From Actinomycetes bacterium (GTDB taxonomy: Bacteria > Actinomycetota > Actinomycetes > Propionibacteriales > Nocardioidaceae): a DNA stretch of 10,961 bases. The DNA is taken from positions 1 through 10,961 of the forward strand of contig JAEZKN010000583.1 of assembly GCA_023415395.1 (NCBI GenBank). Reading direction: 5' to 3'. This document shows positions 5,292 to 10,961 of this stretch, one piece after another. The notes under the pieces are model-generated. The model was not told the DNA's origin and made no database searches. It saw nothing but the letters and a program-made list of their open reading frames with translations. Position 1 is the first letter of the stretch; each line of letters starts with the position of its first letter. The position numbers were made by a program, and so were the translations under genes.

Positions 5292-6250
5292 TGACGACGA
5301 CCCAGCACTCGCTCCCGATGGTCCTCGACGAGGTCGAGGTCGTCGCGGTGGACCGGCTCTCCCCGTCGTTCGTGCGGGTCGAGCTGGGCGGCCCTTGCCT
5401 GGCCGACTTCGGCGTGGACGGCCCGCTCTACGACCAGCGGATCAAGCTGGTCTTCCCCGGGGTGCCCGGCGGCCCGCCGCCGTCGTTCGCCGGGGCCGAC
5501 GAGTCGTGGTTCGACACCTGGCTCGCGCGCCCCGAGGAGGAGCGCGGCCACATGCGCACCTACACCGTGCGCGAGCTGCGCGGCGAGGGGCCGGACACCC
5601 GGCTCGTCGTCGACGTCGTGGTCCACCCCGACGAGCACGGCGACGTCGGCCCGGGCTGTGCCTGGGCCGCGCGGGCCGCGGTCGGCGACCGGGTTGTGCT
5701 GCTCGGCCCGCGCAAGGGCCAGCTCTACGGCGGCATCGAGTTCGACCCCGGTACGGCTAAGCGGCTGCTGCTCGTCGGCGACGAGACCGCCGTGCCGGCG
5801 ATCTGCGCCACCCTCGGCCTGCTCGCGCCGGACGCCACCGGTGCCGCGTTCCTCGAGGTGCCGACCGCCGCCGACGTCCAGGACGTCGAGCACCCCGCGG
5901 GCGTCGAGGTGGTCTGGCTGCCGCGCGAGGGTGCCGCGCACGGCTCGGTGCTCCAGGCGGCGGTGCTGGCCCACCTCGGCGTCGGTGCCGCACCGGTCGA
6001 GGAGCCCGAGGACGTGGACCCGGACCTGTGGGAGACCCCGACCTACTCCTCCTCGGGCGAGGAGGTCGCGACCTCTCCGGCTCCACCGGCCGAGCACCGG
6101 CAGGACCTCGGGGACCTCTACGCCTGGATCGCCGGCGAGTCCGGGCTGGTCACCGCCCTGCGCCGGGTGCTCGTGAAGGACCTCGGCGTCGACCGGCGCC
6201 AGGTGGCCTTCATGGGGTACTGGCGCAAGGGCGTCGCCATGCGGTCCTAG
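5291..6250 (+). CDS. Siderophore-interacting protein (FAD-dependent ferric-siderophore reductase)
   Basis: The 319-residue product has the two-part layout of the SIP/ViuB family. The N-terminal FAD-binding barrel (about 10-140) carries RTYTVRE (89-95), the flavin-binding motif, followed by VDVVVH, the CAWAARAAVGDRVVLLGP segment (123-140) and then Gly-rich contacts. The C-terminal NAD(P)H/SIP domain includes LLLVGDETAVPAI (159-171), an acidic Pro-rich insert (about 235-270), and the closing YAWIAGESGLVTALRR and RRQVAFMGYWRKG motifs. Such enzymes reduce Fe(III) in imported siderophores so that iron is released in the cytoplasm. The GTG at 5291 is preferred to a TTG directly before it because the iron-box -10 places transcription there. 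Iron-dependent repression by an IdeR/DtxR protein is strongly suggested. No siderophore synthesis or uptake genes adjoin it. Confidence 0.93.
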   Translation: MTTTQHSLPMVLDEVEVVAVDRLSPSFVRVELGGPCLADFGVDGPLYDQRIKLVFPGVPGGPPPSFAGADESWFDTWLARPEEERGHMRTYTVRELRGEGPDTRLVVDVVVHPDEHGDVGPGCAWAARAAVGDRVVLLGPRKGQLYGGIEFDPGTAKRLLLVGDETAVPAICATLGLLAPDATGAAFLEVPTAADVQDVEHPAGVEVVWLPREGAAHGSVLQAAVLAHLGVGAAPVEEPEDVDPDLWETPTYSSSGEEVATSPAPPAEHRQDLGDLYAWIAGESGLVTALRRVLVKDLGVDRRQVAFMGYWRKGVAMRS

Positions 6251-6259
6251 GGGCGGGTC

Positions 6260-6415
6260 CTAACTCTCGACCCGGTCGGCGAAGCGCCGCAGGCCCTGCG
6301 CGAGCAGGTGGCGGTGCGCGGTCGCCGGGATCTTGGGCGTGCGGGCGCGGCTGATCCGCTCGTCGATCTCGCTGCGGCGGCCGATGGCCTCGACCACGGG
6401 GCTGGCGTTCTCCAT
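6260..6415 (-). CDS. Small 51-residue protein, third gene of the RHH-DUF4097 operon
   Basis: The frame runs from an ATG at 6415 to a TAG at 6262-6260. The product begins MENASPVVEAIGRRSEIDER and ends RRFADRVES. It is charged and mostly helical in character, with no membrane segment or signal peptide. Coding support is strong for its size: nearly every codon ends in G or C, and an AGAGGTGG Shine-Dalgarno-like sequence lies about 5 nt before the ATG. It starts 31 bp after the DUF4097 stop on the same strand, so it is probably co-transcribed. It converges on the siderophore reductase gene, with 9 bp between stops. I recognise no family. It could be a partner or regulator of the DUF4097 protein. 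Confidence 0.68.
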   Translation of the reverse strand: MENASPVVEAIGRRSEIDERISRARTPKIPATAHRHLLAQGLRRFADRVES

Positions 6416-6446
6416 GACGTCCACCTCTCGACTCCCTGCTCGACTC

Positions 6447-7265
6447 TCAGCTCTCGGCCAGGACGATGTCGCCGCTGACCACCTTGGCGCGGACCTCGAC
6501 GTACGGCGCTCCGTCCTCGGGCTGGCCGGCGCCCTGGAGCGTGGACCGGATCGCGCCCGTGACGGTCGAGATGTCGGTCCAGACGGGGATCCCGGCCGGC
6601 ACGCCGACGTGGACGTCGCCGGAGGCTCCCTTGGCCGTCACGCGACCGCTGCGGGCGGTGGCGACGACCATGTCGCCGGAGCCGGTCGTGAGGGTCACGT
6701 CGGTGCTCGCCTCGCCGACCTTGAGGTCGCCGGAGCCGGTCTTCACCGCGGCCGGCCCGTGGGCGGTCGCGAGGTGGACGTCGCCGGACCCGGTGGAGAC
6801 CATCGCGGCCCCGCCGGCGTCTCGGACGACGACGTCGCCCGACCCGCTCTTGACCTTGAGCTCGGCGTGCACGCGCTCGACCCGGATGTCGCCGGAGCCG
6901 GTCTCGACGGCCAGCGCCCCGTCGACGGTCTCGACCTCGACCTCGCCGGATCCGCTCTTGAGCCGGCTCTGGCCCACGGTGCCGGTCAGGGTGATGTCGG
7001 CGCTGCCGGTGCGGATCACGGTGGGGCTCCCGGTCGGCAGCGTGATGAGGACGTCGAGCCGGCTGTCGCCGAAGAAGCCGCGCTGGCGCGGGCCCTTCAC
7101 GCTCACGTGGTCGCCGTCCTGGTGGACCTCCACGAGGTCGGCGTCGCGGCCGGTGATGTCGATGCGGGTCCGGGTGGTGCCGGTCGCGGTCACCTGGACC
7201 GACCCGCGGCCGATCTCGGCGAACAGGTGGACCGGGCGGGGGGTCTCGAGCTCGTGGGTGGTCAT
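6447..7265 (-). CDS. DUF4097 family beta-strand repeat protein
   Basis: The 272-residue product has no signal peptide or membrane helix. Its core is a run of TGSGD(I/V/L/M) turns starting at residues 86, 104, 122, 140, 158, 176 and 194, an exact 18-residue period. A further SGDV follows one residue late (215-218), and VVSGDI (262-267) closes the domain. This is the DUF4097 signature and predicts a right-handed beta-solenoid with one turn per repeat. The N-terminal 80 residues are also strand-rich and act as a cap or lead-in. The biochemical role of DUF4097 is unknown; some members occur with membrane or stress regulators. An AGGAG 6 nt before the ATG fixes the start. The RHH gene lies 79 bp upstream on the same strand and the 51-residue gene 31 bp downstream, so the three form a likely operon. 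Confidence 0.9.
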   Translation of the reverse strand: MTTHELETPRPVHLFAEIGRGSVQVTATGTTRTRIDITGRDADLVEVHQDGDHVSVKGPRQRGFFGDSRLDVLITLPTGSPTVIRTGSADITLTGTVGQSRLKSGSGEVEVETVDGALAVETGSGDIRVERVHAELKVKSGSGDVVVRDAGGAAMVSTGSGDVHLATAHGPAAVKTGSGDLKVGEASTDVTLTTGSGDMVVATARSGRVTAKGASGDVHVGVPAGIPVWTDISTVTGAIRSTLQGAGQPEDGAPYVEVRAKVVSGDIVLAES

Positions 7266-7344
7266 GGGGGTCTCCTGGGATGAGGGTGTGCTCGTCCACG
7301 GGGCCGGCCTGGTGCCGGTCCCGGGAGGTCGGGTCGCGGTGCTG

Positions 7345-7881
7345 CTACAGCCAGCCGGTCATCCGGCGCTGCCCGCGCTTGCCCCCGAAGGGGTCGTTGC
7401 CGCTGAGGAAGGGGATGCTGGACAGGTCGAGGTCGACGTTGATCGAGCCGCCGTCCCGCGTGGCCGCGCGGACCACGTTGACCAGCCAGGTGTTGAGCGA
7501 GCCGCCGGACCGCGCGGCCATCTCCTCCGCCTTCGCCTTGACCGACTCGGGGATGCGGAGCGTGATCCGGGCGACGTTGCCGTCATCCTCCGGCTCCTCC
7601 TCGGGCGGCGCCGCGCGCGGCGGCTCGGGTGCGACGGGCGGGGCGACGTCGACGACGAAGTCGAGCTCGCGACCGTTGAGGCGGACGTCGACGCTGCCGG
7701 CGGGCATCTCGGCGGTGATCTCGGCGGCGGCCTGGGAGACCGCCTCCATCAGCGCGAGCCGCGCCGCCGGGTCCAGGGCGAAGGTGAGCCGCTCCGCGGC
7801 GGCCCGGGCCTCCGGCCCCGCCGCCTCGGCCGCGGCCATCAGGTCCCGGCGCAGACTCTCGACGTACGGCGTGATGTCCAT
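7345..7881 (-). CDS. Ribbon-helix-helix (HicB/Arc-like) DNA-binding protein
   Basis: The 178-residue product has a helical N-terminal part (about 1-60), a short strand segment SVDVRLNGRELDFVVDV (63-79), a Pro/Glu linker (80-100), and a ribbon-helix-helix domain at 102-141. In the latter, NVARITLRIPESVKAKAEEMA gives the DNA-contacting strand and first helix, and SLNTWLVNVVRAA the second. A Gly/Arg-rich tail follows. Annotation systems would probably call it a HicB family antitoxin, but no HicA-like toxin is adjacent. It more likely represses its own operon with the DUF4097 gene. Start choice: TTGACA (minus strand, 7917-7912), a 17-nt spacer and CATCGT (7894-7889) place the transcription start at the ATG at 7881, so the mRNA would be leaderless. 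GTG codons at 7890 and 7887 are alternatives. The upstream region carries repeated octamers that fit its operator. Confidence 0.83.
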   Translation of the reverse strand: MDITPYVESLRRDLMAAAEAAGPEARAAAERLTFALDPAARLALMEAVSQAAAEITAEMPAGSVDVRLNGRELDFVVDVAPPVAPEPPRAAPPEEEPEDDGNVARITLRIPESVKAKAEEMAARSGGSLNTWLVNVVRAATRDGGSINVDLDLSSIPFLSGNDPFGGKRGQRRMTGWL

Positions 7882-7955
7882 GTGCACCACGATGACATCA
7901 TTGTGATGTCATGTCAATGCCCAAGTGACATCACAGGAGCGGCGCGGTGATGTCA
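7872..7955. promoter_or_regulatory. Phased octamer array, candidate operator of the RHH protein
   Basis: Octamers TGACATCA (7893-7900), TGATGTCA (7904-7911), TGACATCA (7926-7933) and TGATGTCA (7948-7955), plus a one-mismatch TGATGTCC (7872-7879) inside the coding start, have centres 21, 11, 22 and 22 bp apart. These are about one or two helical turns, so all sites face the same side of the DNA. The first two exact copies form a 9-bp inverted repeat with a 3-bp spacer. The last two form a 10-bp inverted repeat (GTGACATCAC/GTGATGTCAC) with a 13-bp gap. The array covers the candidate -35 and spacer of the RHH promoter. Its + strand end is 72 bp before the symporter start. Confidence 0.75.
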
Positions 7956-8027
7956 CCGGGTTTGTCGGGCGGCAGCACCGGGCACCCACTCCGGTGGTCC
8001 ACTACCGGGTGTGAGAGAAGGCCACAC

Positions 8028-9764
8028 ATGCACAGTCCCGCCGTCTGGGCGAGCACGATCATCGACGCCTCGTTCGTCGACTACCTGATCGTCGCGCTGT
8101 ACTTCGCCGTCGTCCTCGGCATCGGTCTCCTGGCCCGCCGCCAGATCTCCGACTCGCTCGACTTCTTCCTCTCCGGCCGGTCGCTCCCCGCGTGGGTGAC
8201 CGGTCTGGCGTTCGTCTCGGCCAACCTCGGCGCGGTCGAGATCATGGGCATGTCGGCCACCGGCGCCGAGATCGGCCTGCCGACGCTGCACTACTTCTGG
8301 ATCGGCGCGATCCCCGCGATGCTCTTCCTCGGCGTCGTGATGATGCCGTTCTACTACGGCTCCAAGGTCCGCTCGGTCCCCGAGTTCATGTACCGCCGCT
8401 TCGGCACCGGGGCGCACCTGGTCAACTCGATCTCGTTCGCGGTGGCGCAGCTGCTCATCGCGGGCATCAACCTCTACCTGCTCGGCAGCATCATCCGGGC
8501 GCTCCTGGGCTGGAACCTCCAGCTCGCGCTCGTCGTCGCGGCCGTCATCGTGCTGTCCTACATCACCCTCGGTGGGCTGAGCGCCGCGATCTACAACGAG
8601 GTGCTGCAGTTCTTCGTGATCGTCGCGGCCCTGCTGCCGCTCACCATCCTCGGCCTCCAGGAGGTCGGCGGCTGGAACGGGCTGAAGGACAAGATCACCG
8701 AGAACGCCGGCGTCGGCGGCTCCGCCAGCGCAGCGGACCAGCTCAACTCCTGGCCGGGCACGGCGCTGACGGGCTTCTCCTCGGACTTCCTGTCGGTGGT
8801 CGGCATCGTCTTCGGCCTCGGCTTCGTGCTGTCCTTCGGCTACTGGACGACGAACTTCGTCGAGGTGCAGCGCGCGATGGCCACCGACTCCATCTCCTCG
8901 GCCCGCAAGACGCCGATCATCGGCGCCTTCCCCAAGATGTTCGTCCCGTTCATCACGATCCTGCCCGGCATGATCGCCGCGGTCCTCGTCTCCGAGATCG
9001 CCCAGACCAAGGCCGGGGAGAGCGTGGCGGGAGGTGCCGACGGGACGGTGACCTTCAACGACTCGCTCATCTACCTGATGCGCGACCTGCTGCCCAACGG
9101 CCTGCTCGGCGTGGCCATCGCCGGCCTGCTCGCCGCGTTCATGGCCGGCATGGCGGCCAACATCTCGGCGTTCAACACCGTGCTGTCCTACGACCTGTGG
9201 GAGCGGTACGTCGTCAAGGAGCGCGACGACCAGTACTACCTGCGCGTCGGGCGGATCGCGACGGTCGCCGCGACCGTGATCGCCATCTTCACCGCCCAGC
9301 TGGCGTCGAACTTCACGAACATCATGAACTACCTGCAGACGCTGTTCGGGTTCTTCAACGCGCCGCTCTTCGCCACCTTCATCCTCGGCATGTTCTGGAA
9401 GCGGATGACGGCGACCGCCGGCTGGGTCGGCCTCAGTGCCGGCACGCTCTCCGCCGTCGTCGTCGCCTTCCTGAGCGAGGACGCCTTCGGGTCGTGGAGC
9501 ACCGGCACCCTGCCGCTGAGCGGCCAGGGCGCGTCGTTCGTGGCGGCCGGCGTCGCGTTCGTCGTCGACATCGTGCTGAGCATCGTGGTCTCGCTGGCGA
9601 CCAGGCCGAAGCCGGCCGAGGAGCTGCGCGGGCTGGTCTACTCCGAGACCCCGCGGGAGGACCTGGTCGACCCGAACGAGGCCACCTACCCGTGGTACCG
9701 CCGGACGCTCCCGCTCGCCGGCATCGCCCTGGTCATCGTCACCGTCTTGAACTTCGCCTTCTGA
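8028..9764 (+). CDS. SSS family solute symporter (SGLT type)
   Basis: The 578-residue product is an integral membrane transporter of the solute:sodium symporter family, with about 13-15 hydrophobic helices. Family hallmarks include SLDFFLSGRSLPAWVTGLAFVSANLG (43-68), GMSATGAEIGL (74-84), RSVPEFMYRRF (115-125), the GGLSAAIYNEVLQFF signature (182-196), and GYWTTNFVEVQRAMATDS (271-288), which corresponds to the region where sugar-type members carry NQY..QR. The substrate is uncertain: motifs lean to the sugar/SGLT branch. A polar loop at about 212-245 and a charged C-terminal stretch before the last helix are typical. Residues 371-378 read FMAGMAAN where sodium-coupled members usually have adjacent serines. 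The start ATG at 8028 has GAGAAGG about 6 nt upstream; the frame is open further back through the RHH operator, which is unlikely to be coding. It is followed immediately by a small membrane protein gene. Confidence 0.93.
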   Translation: MHSPAVWASTIIDASFVDYLIVALYFAVVLGIGLLARRQISDSLDFFLSGRSLPAWVTGLAFVSANLGAVEIMGMSATGAEIGLPTLHYFWIGAIPAMLFLGVVMMPFYYGSKVRSVPEFMYRRFGTGAHLVNSISFAVAQLLIAGINLYLLGSIIRALLGWNLQLALVVAAVIVLSYITLGGLSAAIYNEVLQFFVIVAALLPLTILGLQEVGGWNGLKDKITENAGVGGSASAADQLNSWPGTALTGFSSDFLSVVGIVFGLGFVLSFGYWTTNFVEVQRAMATDSISSARKTPIIGAFPKMFVPFITILPGMIAAVLVSEIAQTKAGESVAGGADGTVTFNDSLIYLMRDLLPNGLLGVAIAGLLAAFMAGMAANISAFNTVLSYDLWERYVVKERDDQYYLRVGRIATVAATVIAIFTAQLASNFTNIMNYLQTLFGFFNAPLFATFILGMFWKRMTATAGWVGLSAGTLSAVVVAFLSEDAFGSWSTGTLPLSGQGASFVAAGVAFVVDIVLSIVVSLATRPKPAEELRGLVYSETPREDLVDPNEATYPWYRRTLPLAGIALVIVTVLNFAF

Positions 9765-9774
9765 GGAGCACGTC

Positions 9775-10023
9775 ATGGCACGCAACCACACCGCGGGTGC
9801 CTTCGACATCCGCAACGTCATCGGGGGCCTGATCGGCGTCTACGGCGTGATCCTCACCGTCATGGGGATCTTCGACGCCGGCGACAACGGCACCGGCGAC
9901 GCCAGCGCCAACCTGTGGGCGGGGCTGGCGATGCTCGCCTTCGGCGCCGTCTTCCTCGCCTGGGCGCGGCTGCGCCCGGTCGTCGTCGACGAGCCGGACG
10001 AGCCGGCTCAGGACGCCGGGTAG
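9775..10023 (+). CDS. Small two-TM membrane protein coupled to the symporter
   Basis: The 82-residue product has a short polar N-terminus, a first membrane helix VIGGLIGVYGVILTVMGIF (about 15-33), a polar Asp/Gly/Asn loop, a second helix LWAGLAMLAFGAVFLAWA (about 47-64), and an acidic C-terminal tail. Both ends are likely cytoplasmic. Its Shine-Dalgarno GAGGAG overlaps the symporter stop codon and lies 6 nt before the ATG, so translation is probably coupled. Small two-TM proteins paired with SSS transporters are known (for example DUF4212 and DUF485 families), though they usually lie upstream, and I cannot assign this one to a named family. The likely role is an accessory or stabilising subunit. 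Its 3' end overlaps the PASTA gene by 16 bp, tail to tail. Confidence 0.85.
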   Translation: MARNHTAGAFDIRNVIGGLIGVYGVILTVMGIFDAGDNGTGDASANLWAGLAMLAFGAVFLAWARLRPVVVDEPDEPAQDAG

Positions 10024-10958
10024 TACGCGACCGCCTCGATCGCGCCGTCCGCGCGGAACACGTCCACGCGGACGCCGCACCCGGTGCGGTCGGGCGGGCG
10101 GACCAGCAGCGAGAACGCGTCGGCCGCCCCGGCCACCGACGGGGACGGCACGCCGCACGCGCCGACGCGCTCGTTCGCGGCGACGATGCGGATCGCCGGC
10201 ACGGCGTAGTGCAGCGGACGCTCGGTCACCAGGGCGACCGCGCGGGACGCCTCGCGCAGGCCGTCGAGCACGCCGGTGCCCGCCCAGGCGTCCGGGTCGG
10301 CCGCGGCGGTGCCGTCGAGCACGACCCGGCGCGCGTCGCCGGGGAAGACGAAGACCCGGTCGGCGAACGCCGGCGCCGGCGCGCGGCCGTTGGCGAAGTC
10401 GAGCAGCCTCCAGGCGGTCTCCCGGTCGGTGTAGTCGTTCAGGCAGGTGACGTCGGCCGGCACGGCGGCGAACACGGTGACCCGGTCCCCCCGGTCGAAC
10501 CGGGTGCCCGCGCCGGGGTCGGAGCCGATCGCCCGGTCGAGCACCTCGCACGCGCGGAGGGGCCGCACGGTCACCTCGAGCCCGCGGTCCTCGAGCAGCT
10601 CGCGGGCGTGCTCGGCGTCGTACCCGAACAGCGAGGGCACCTGGTCGCTCTCGAGCCGGTCCTCCGGCGGCTCGTCGGGGCGGGTCAGGACGATCGCCAC
10701 GCCGACGACCACCAGGGCGAGGGCCAGGACCGCCACGGCGATCCGGCGGCCCGGACCCGCGGGCGGCGGCGGGTGGACCGCGTCGCGCAGCGCCTGCGCG
10801 ACGACCGGGTCGGGGTCCTCGGAGCGGCGGATCGCGCGCACCTGCTCGTCGAGCACACGCTGGACCAGCGCCGGCGCGTCCTCCTCGGGGACGCCGAGAT
10901 CGGCGGCGTCACGCAGCAGGGCGTACCAGCGGGCGTCGCGGTACTCCGCCGGGTCCAT
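10008..10958 (-). CDS. Single-pass membrane protein with an extracellular PASTA domain
   Basis: The 316-residue product has a cytoplasmic N-terminal helical region (1-60), a Pro-rich hinge, and one membrane helix (about 72-91). A PASTA-like domain (about 105-165) follows: VPSLFGYDAEHARELLEDRGLEVTV, then IGSDPGAGTRFDRGDRVTVFAA. The remaining extracellular part holds four Cys in two groups (Cys137/Cys172 and two near the C-terminus) and is not recognised. PASTA domains bind cell-wall fragments or act as spacers on kinases and penicillin-binding proteins, but no kinase or transpeptidase domain is present. The N-terminus, with DARWYALLRDAADLGV and EEDAPALVQRVL, looks like part of sigma-70 region 2 in SigE-type factors. 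The ATG at 10958 is three bases from the window edge, so an upstream extension or an upstream operon partner cannot be judged. Confidence 0.78.
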   Translation of the reverse strand: MDPAEYRDARWYALLRDAADLGVPEEDAPALVQRVLDEQVRAIRRSEDPDPVVAQALRDAVHPPPPAGPGRRIAVAVLALALVVVGVAIVLTRPDEPPEDRLESDQVPSLFGYDAEHARELLEDRGLEVTVRPLRACEVLDRAIGSDPGAGTRFDRGDRVTVFAAVPADVTCLNDYTDRETAWRLLDFANGRAPAPAFADRVFVFPGDARRVVLDGTAAADPDAWAGTGVLDGLREASRAVALVTERPLHYAVPAIRIVAANERVGACGVPSPSVAGAADAFSLLVRPPDRTGCGVRVDVFRADGAIEAVAYYPAS

Positions 10959-10961
10959 GGT

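Noticed and set aside
7301..7321. 8-bp hairpin between the RHH and DUF4097 genes
   Set aside because: It could be an attenuator, but stems of this size arise often by chance at this GC content and nothing else supports a role.
7345..7881. HicAB toxin-antitoxin module
   Set aside because: The RHH domain is HicB/Arc-like, but no small HicA-like double-stranded RNA-binding toxin frame is adjacent on either side.
7991..8008. Hairpin in the symporter leader
   Set aside because: Seven pairs including a G-T pair around a 4-nt loop; too weak, and no riboswitch-like sequence is recognisable around it.
7953..9821. 622-codon minus-strand frame opposite the symporter
   Set aside because: Its translation is almost entirely charged Asp/Glu/Arg/His residues, the typical shadow of a hydrophobic membrane protein in high-GC DNA.
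10008..10958. PknB-type Ser/Thr kinase
   Set aside because: A PASTA domain is present, but the N-terminal cytoplasmic part is only about 70 residues, with no kinase motifs.

Overview
The window is high-GC DNA with a strong G/C preference at third codon positions and short or absent 5' leaders on several genes. One gene carries an IdeR/DtxR-type iron box. Together these point to an actinobacterial chromosome. Gene content (bifunctional-type dcd, SIP-family siderophore reductase, DUF4097 protein next to a ribbon-helix-helix regulator) would fit a Nocardioides-like or related actinomycete, but the genus is inferred.

Left part (1-3531). The 3' end of an unidentified + strand gene converges on a DUF2461 (TIGR02453-type) gene, with a bidirectional hairpin terminator between them. 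Next comes a two-gene minus-strand operon for export: a membrane-anchored or secreted C39-like papain-fold protein with a Pro/Thr linker, then a lipoprotein with a Ser/Thr linker. A 7+7 bp inverted repeat sits upstream of this operon.

Middle (3532-5260). A 235-bp gene-free patch holds a long imperfect hairpin and a degenerate copy of the neighbouring tRNA. It is followed by an intact tRNA-Gly(CCC) and an SGNH/GDSL hydrolase gene on the minus strand. The hydrolase gene diverges from dcd (dCTP deaminase, probably the bifunctional dUTP-forming type) across 63 bp. Both genes appear to be transcribed from -10 elements six bases before a GTG start, so both mRNAs look leaderless.

Iron-regulated gene (5268-6250). 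A perfect 10+10 bp palindromic iron box ends at the start codon of a siderophore-interacting FAD/NAD(P)H reductase. This enzyme would release iron from imported ferric siderophores when iron is scarce.

RHH-DUF4097 operon (6260-7955). This minus-strand unit encodes a ribbon-helix-helix protein, a DUF4097 beta-solenoid with an exact 18-residue repeat, and a 51-aa protein that simple ORF calling would miss. Upstream are four TGATGTCA/TGACATCA octamers and one partial octamer, with centres 21, 11, 22 and 22 bp apart. This looks like a phased operator for cooperative binding by the RHH protein, and it is the most system-like feature of the window.

Right part (8028-10958). An SSS-family (SGLT-type) solute symporter gene is translationally coupled to a small two-TM protein that may be its accessory subunit. 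That gene overlaps tail-to-tail with a single-pass membrane protein that has a PASTA domain and a short N-terminal segment resembling sigma-70 region 2. No CRISPR array, insertion sequence, transposase or rRNA was seen.
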